The position numbers were made by a program, and so were the translations under genes. Shown here piece after piece: positions 60,404 to 64,000 of a stretch of DNA of 64,000 bases. Within the stretch, counting starts at the first letter, position 1. Each line of letters starts with the position of its first letter. Source of the DNA: Clostridia bacterium (lineage in GTDB: Bacteria; Bacillota_A; Clostridia; UBA1212; UBA1255); NCBI GenBank assembly GCA_017522515.1, contig JAFWZH010000258.1, positions 12,628 through 76,627 of the forward strand. The letters run 5' to 3'. Under the pieces are notes generated by a model that was given only the letters and a program-made list of their open reading frames with translations, was not told the origin of the DNA and searched no databases.

Positions 60404-61303
60404 ATGAGACCTGTCAAAATACTAACGGATTCCTGCTCTGATTTAAATGCAGAACTTTTGAGAGAATATGATATAGACTACGCTAAGATGCGCACAGTAT
60501 ATAATGGAGAAGAAAAAATTGCTTCCTTAACTTGGAGTTATGATGAAATGCATAATCTATATGAGATTATGCGTGGAGGAGAACGTATTACAACTACACA
60601 AGTGCCTCCTGAGGAGTTTATTAATCTTTTTACAAAGTACCTTGGCGAAGGTTACGATATAGTTTACATTGGATGTTCTTCTAAGCAGTCCGGTTCTGTA
60701 AATACTGCGAATATTATAGCCAAAAAACTAAAACAAGAATACACGAATGCGGAGATTTATTGCATTGATTCTCTTAATGCAAGTATCGGCGAAGGAATGC
60801 TTGCTATAGAAGCAGCAAAATTGGTTAAAGCAGGTAAACAGGCAAAGGAAATTACAGATTCTATTGTTTTACTTCGCAAAAAAATAAATGAATTTGTTAC
60901 GGTTCATTCTCTTGATACTTTAAAAAAAGCAGGTAGAGTAACAGGTCCATCTGCCTTTTTCGGTAATCTTATGGGAGTTAAACCGATTATTATTGCTGAT
61001 GCAGACGGTGAGCAAGCTGCATACAGAAAGGTGAAGGGTAGAATCAATTCTTTTGCTGAAATTGTCAAACTTTTAAAAGAAAACATTATAAATCCTGAGG
61101 AACAGATAATATATTTTGCCCATGCGGATTGCAAAAGTGAAGAAGTGGAACAGCTAAAGACAATGATAAAAAAAGATATTCCGTGTAAGGACGTTTGCGT
61201 TGTTACAATCGGGCCGATTATAGGTGCTTCTATTGGACCGGATGCTGTTGGTATATGGGGCTTTGGCAAGGAAGTCACTTTTAGAATCGGAGATAAAAAA
61301 TGA
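60404..61303 (+). CDS. DegV family fatty-acid-binding protein
   Basis: 299 residues. DegV fold: start KILTDSCSDLNAELLREYDI, fatty-acid-site TTTQVPPEEF, IGCSSKQSGSVNTA, and the C-terminal GPIIGASIGPDAVGIWG. In Firmicutes, DegV/FakB proteins present fatty acids to the kinase FakA. It overlaps by 4 bp with a DAK2-domain protein of the FakA type, and plsY follows, which together point to fatty acid phosphorylation and phospholipid synthesis. Confidence 0.9.
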   Translation: MRPVKILTDSCSDLNAELLREYDIDYAKMRTVYNGEEKIASLTWSYDEMHNLYEIMRGGERITTTQVPPEEFINLFTKYLGEGYDIVYIGCSSKQSGSVNTANIIAKKLKQEYTNAEIYCIDSLNASIGEGMLAIEAAKLVKAGKQAKEITDSIVLLRKKINEFVTVHSLDTLKKAGRVTGPSAFFGNLMGVKPIIIADADGEQAAYRKVKGRINSFAEIVKLLKENIINPEEQIIYFAHADCKSEEVEQLKTMIKKDIPCKDVCVVTIGPIIGASIGPDAVGIWGFGKEVTFRIGDKK

Positions 61304-62922
61304 ATGAATTTAAATACATAGATGCAGAACAATTTTCAAAAGCTTTTATTATGGGAACGGAGAATTTACGTGCACACAAGCAAGAAGTAAACGATCTTAA
61401 CGTTTTTCCCATACCTGACGGAGATACAGGTGACAACATGTTTATGACTATGGTAGGAGGTGTAAGGAGCGCCGAGAAGAGTTGTACATCTGTTGAAATG
61501 GTTTCAAAAAGTATTTCAGAAAGTATGCTTTTGAGTGCACGTGGAAATTCAGGAGTAATACTTTCGCAATTTTTTTACGGAATGGCAGAGGGATTCGGTG
61601 GTGTGATTTGTGCAGATTGCAAACAGCTGGGATATGCTTTCCGAAAAGGTGCAGAGTTTGCATATAATGCTGTTATGCAGCCCACAGAGGGCACTATTCT
61701 GACTGTTATAAGAGAATCTGTCGAGTATGCTTGCTCTTGTAAAAGTGAAAGCGTAACAGAATATTTTGAATGTCTCATAGAAGAAGCGAAGCGATCTTTA
61801 AGTCGTACTCCTCAATTATTGCCGGTACTTAAAAAAGCAGGTGTTGTTGATAGTGGCGGTGCAGGCTTTATTTATATAGCAGAAGGCATGAGAAAATCTT
61901 TTGAAAACGAAGTTGTTTTTAAAGAGCCTGAGTTAGATAACAATACGAACGAAATAGATATCAATTATTTTACTGAAGACAGTATTTTGGAGTTCGGTTA
62001 CTGTACAGAGATTTTGCTTCGCCTGCAACGAAGCAAGATAAATCCCAAGAGTTTTAATGTGAAGCTTTTGACGGATTTCTTGCAAGAAATTGGAGATTCA
62101 GTAGCAACATTCAAAGCTGACAGTGTGGTTAAAATTCATGTTCACACAATGAATCCGGGAAAAGTGTTGGATTATTGCCAAAATTTTGGTGAATTTCTAA
62201 AAGTTAAAATAGAAAACATGTCGCTGCAGCATAACAACATTCCGTCTGAAGAGCAAGAAAAGAAACCTTATGGCATAGTGGCTGTGGCGTCGGGAGAGGG
62301 AATAAAAAAGACATTCATCAATATGGGAGCAGATATAATTGTTGATGGAGGGCAAAGCATGAATCCTTCAACAGAGGATTTTATCAGGGCTTTTAAAAGA
62401 GTCGATGCGGAGTGTATAATTGTTTTTCCGAATAATTCAAATGTTATTCTTGCGGCGAAGCAAGCTGCTGCTTTGTATGAAGGTAATGTGCGTGTGTTGG
62501 AAAGTCATACTATCGGTGAAGGTTATGCTGCACTTTCTATGTTGGACACAGATTTAGAAAATACTGAGGATATTATTTCGGCTTTAGAAGAAGCTATGCA
62601 AGATGTTGTTACAGCTGAGATTTCTTGTTGTGTAAGAGATGCCGAAATGGATGGTGTTTCGCTTAAATGCGGAAACTATATTGGCTTTAAAGGAAAAAGT
62701 ATTCTTGCTCATGGCAGTGACAGAATGAAGGTCATAAAAGAAACTGCTGAATGTATGGGTTTTGATGAACATTATGTGGGAATTATTATAAGGGGAATTG
62801 ATTCTAATGATGCGGAAGCAGAGAATATACATGATTTTCTTGTGCAAAAGTATCCTTTTGTGGAGTTTTACGTTGTTGATGGCGGTCAGGATGTTTACAG
62901 TTATATTTTAGTCGCAGAATAG
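61300..62922 (+). CDS. DAK2-domain protein, FakA-like (YloV family)
   Basis: 540 residues. An N-terminal DhaL/DAK2 ATP-binding domain with NDLNVFPIPDGDTGDNMFMT (metal Asp triad), ARGNSGVILSQFF and KAGVVDSGGAGF, a middle domain with the IHVHTMNPG motif (active-site-like His), and a C-terminal DegV-like domain (about 320-540). This is the FakA/YloV arrangement: the kinase that phosphorylates FakB-bound fatty acids to acyl-phosphate. Acyl-phosphate is the substrate of PlsY, encoded 12 bp downstream. Confidence 0.9.
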   Translation: MNEFKYIDAEQFSKAFIMGTENLRAHKQEVNDLNVFPIPDGDTGDNMFMTMVGGVRSAEKSCTSVEMVSKSISESMLLSARGNSGVILSQFFYGMAEGFGGVICADCKQLGYAFRKGAEFAYNAVMQPTEGTILTVIRESVEYACSCKSESVTEYFECLIEEAKRSLSRTPQLLPVLKKAGVVDSGGAGFIYIAEGMRKSFENEVVFKEPELDNNTNEIDINYFTEDSILEFGYCTEILLRLQRSKINPKSFNVKLLTDFLQEIGDSVATFKADSVVKIHVHTMNPGKVLDYCQNFGEFLKVKIENMSLQHNNIPSEEQEKKPYGIVAVASGEGIKKTFINMGADIIVDGGQSMNPSTEDFIRAFKRVDAECIIVFPNNSNVILAAKQAAALYEGNVRVLESHTIGEGYAALSMLDTDLENTEDIISALEEAMQDVVTAEISCCVRDAEMDGVSLKCGNYIGFKGKSILAHGSDRMKVIKETAECMGFDEHYVGIIIRGIDSNDAEAENIHDFLVQKYPFVEFYVVDGGQDVYSYILVAE

Positions 62923-62934
62923 GGTGATGTTTTT

Positions 62935-63549
62935 ATGATGATATTTATTCCGGTTTTCGCTGCAATCGCTACATATATGATTACAAGTGTTAATCTTTCG
63001 GTGATACTATCGTTAAAAATTTATTTGAAGGATATTCGTTCTTGCGGCAGCGGTAATCCGGGTTTTACTAATTTTAAACGGAATTTTGGAAGCAAGTATG
63101 CATGGGTGATTCTTGTGTTTGATTTGCTTAAAGCGGCTGTGCCGGTGCTGGCTTTTAGTTGTGTGTTTGAATTTATGTATGGGTGCGGTCAGCTTGGCGC
63201 TGCTTACACCGGCTTGTTTGCACTGCTTGGACATAATTTCCCTTTGTGGCATGGTTTTAAGGGCGGAAAGGGTTTCTTGGTTTATATGTCGGTTATATGG
63301 TTTGTTGATTGGCGCGCAGGTCTTGTAGCTGTGACTGTGCTTTGTTTGCTTCTGATGCTTACGAAGTATATGTCTCTTTCAACAATGTGCGCTGTGCTTT
63401 CTACTCCCGCTACTTTGATTTTTACAAGTACGGAATCTTTATGGGTTATCATTATCTGTGCCGTACAGGCTTTATTTATTGTGGCACGTCATAAGGAAAA
63501 TATAAAACGACTTTATAAGCATACGGAGTCTAAATTTCATTTTCGATGA
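62935..63549 (+). CDS. plsY: Acyl-phosphate glycerol-3-phosphate acyltransferase
   Basis: Transfers the acyl group from acyl-phosphate to glycerol-3-phosphate, the first step of phospholipid synthesis. 204 residues with about five membrane helices and the three PlsY motifs: RSCGSGNPGFTNFKRNFG (motif 1), GHNFPLWHGFKGGKGF (motif 2) and the C-terminal RHKENIKRL (motif 3). GGTGA lies before ATG ATG. Last gene of the DegV-DAK2-plsY unit; an AT-rich weak hairpin follows at about 63568-63596. Confidence 0.93.
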   Translation: MMIFIPVFAAIATYMITSVNLSVILSLKIYLKDIRSCGSGNPGFTNFKRNFGSKYAWVILVFDLLKAAVPVLAFSCVFEFMYGCGQLGAAYTGLFALLGHNFPLWHGFKGGKGFLVYMSVIWFVDWRAGLVAVTVLCLLLMLTKYMSLSTMCAVLSTPATLIFTSTESLWVIIICAVQALFIVARHKENIKRLYKHTESKFHFR

Positions 63550-63605
63550 CAAATTTATAAAATCGAAAAATTTTAAAAAAATTTTTTTTATGTTATAAAA
63601 AAGTG

Positions 63606-63634
63606 TTGACAAGCAGAGAAAATGTATGTATAAT
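63606..63634 (+). promoter_or_regulatory. Consensus promoter of the tRNA genes
   Basis: TTGACA (63606-63611), 17 bp, TATAAT (63629-63634): a perfect sigma-A promoter 37 bp before tRNA-Thr. Confidence 0.85.
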
Positions 63635-63670
63635 CATCAGCGTTGTCGCGCATGACGCACAGCGAGATTC

Positions 63671-63746
63671 GCTGGTGTAGCTCAGTTGGTAGAGCAGCTG
63701 ATTTGTAATCAGCAGGTCGGGGGTTCGAATCCGTCCACCAGCTCCA
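63671..63746 (+). tRNA. tRNA-Thr (anticodon TGT)
   Basis: 76 nt including encoded CCA. Acceptor GCTGGTG/CACCAGC, D-arm with TAGCTCAGTTGGTAGAGC, anticodon loop TTTGTAA (TGT), T-loop GTTCGAATC. Confidence 0.97.
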
Positions 63747-63770
63747 GCCGTTTTATAACGGCTGTATTTT
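63745..63770 (+). terminator. Hairpin in the tRNA-Thr trailer
   Basis: An 8-bp perfect stem CAGCCGTT/AACGGCTG (63745-63752 with 63757-63764) followed by TATTTTT. It starts within the CCA end of tRNA-Thr, so it may be a terminator or a processing structure. Confidence 0.45.
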
Positions 63771-63776
63771 TAATAA

Positions 63777-63861
63777 GGGAGATTTCCAGAGCGGCCAAAT
63801 GGGGCAGACTGTAAATCTGTTGTCTACGACTTCCATGGTTCGAATCCATGATCTCCCACCA
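63777..63861 (+). tRNA. tRNA-Tyr (anticodon GTA)
   Basis: 85 nt including encoded CCA. Acceptor GGGAGAT/ATCTCCC, anticodon loop with GTA in CAGACTGTAAATCTG, long variable arm (class II), T-arm CATGGTTCGAATCCATG. Confidence 0.96.
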
Positions 63862-63890
63862 AAACTTGTGGTCAATTTAGATGCCACGCG

Positions 63891-63919
63891 AAAAAAGCCC
63901 TACATGTAGGGCTTTTTTT
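63891..63919. terminator. Terminator after the tRNA genes
   Basis: Palindromic stem AAAAAAGCCCTAC/GTAGGGCTTTTTTT with a two-base centre; works on both strands. Confidence 0.85.
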
Positions 63920-64000
63920 GATGTTTAAGGGTCGAAAATTTTACTCATGTTTCATAGATGCAAAATACATACATCATGGATTCGAACGACCGTAATGAAA

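Overview
The window is a low-GC, densely coded chromosomal segment from an anaerobic fermentative member of the Clostridia. Evidence for this is the infC-rpmI-rplT operon with clostridial spacing, strong GGAGG ribosome binding sites, TTGACA/TATAAT promoters, many [4Fe-4S] flavoenzymes, lipoproteins with Thr/Pro-rich linkers, CotH-type surface proteins, and no sign of quinone or cytochrome enzymes. I cannot name the genus from sequence alone.

Layout. 1-4.8 kb: the tail of a surface protein, the translation operon infC-rpmI-rplT with an attenuator leader and an unusual AUA initiation codon, an rRNA/tRNA methyltransferase, a SEC-C protein, a lipoate ligase and a tiny Cys-rich peptide. 4.9-9.8 kb (minus strand): a polyamine uptake operon, XRE-cupin regulator-potA-potB-potC-potD. 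10-16.2 kb: a decayed accessory island with broken AAA ATPase, Rhs toxin and immunity genes, an IS200/IS605 remnant, a CAP-domain lipoprotein, an intact DUF4143-type ATPase and two copies of an 88-bp direct repeat. 16.3-27.3 kb: aldolase, a PBP5-like protein with all catalytic motifs degraded, a compact UvrD helicase, an envelope phosphodiester glycosidase, tadA, mazG, rqcP and a double PrsA/SurA-like lipoprotein.

27.3-40.1 kb is the most interesting part: twelve co-directional genes from one promoter to one terminator. They encode an LDH-fold dehydrogenase with the malate-specific Arg, fumarase, HdrB, HdrC, HdrA, MvhD/FloxD, two FloxB/C-like Fe-S proteins, an AsrB/FloxA-like FAD-NAD(P)H subunit, a TfrB/SdhB-like Fe-S protein, a TfrA/FrdA-like flavoprotein and an AspT-superfamily carrier. 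Read together they encode oxaloacetate to malate to fumarate to succinate plus export. Fumarate reduction is predicted to be soluble, quinone-free and coupled through a flavin-bifurcating HdrABC-Flox module to NADH and ferredoxin.

40.1-47.6 kb: an alpha/beta hydrolase, a feoAB iron uptake operon with three matching GTTAG-N6-CTAAC boxes, a lipoprotein, metF and a ferredoxin-like aldo/keto reductase. 47.6-58.4 kb: a surface cluster with two CotH-kinase lipoproteins (one carrying RCC1 repeats), an extracellular solute-binding protein, a glycosidase-like anchored protein, and a GH2 protein that has lost its catalytic barrel. 58.5-64 kb: a two-component system flanked by ATCAAC/GTTGAT sites, a DegV/DAK2 fatty-acid-kinase-type pair, plsY, and tRNA-Thr and tRNA-Tyr genes.
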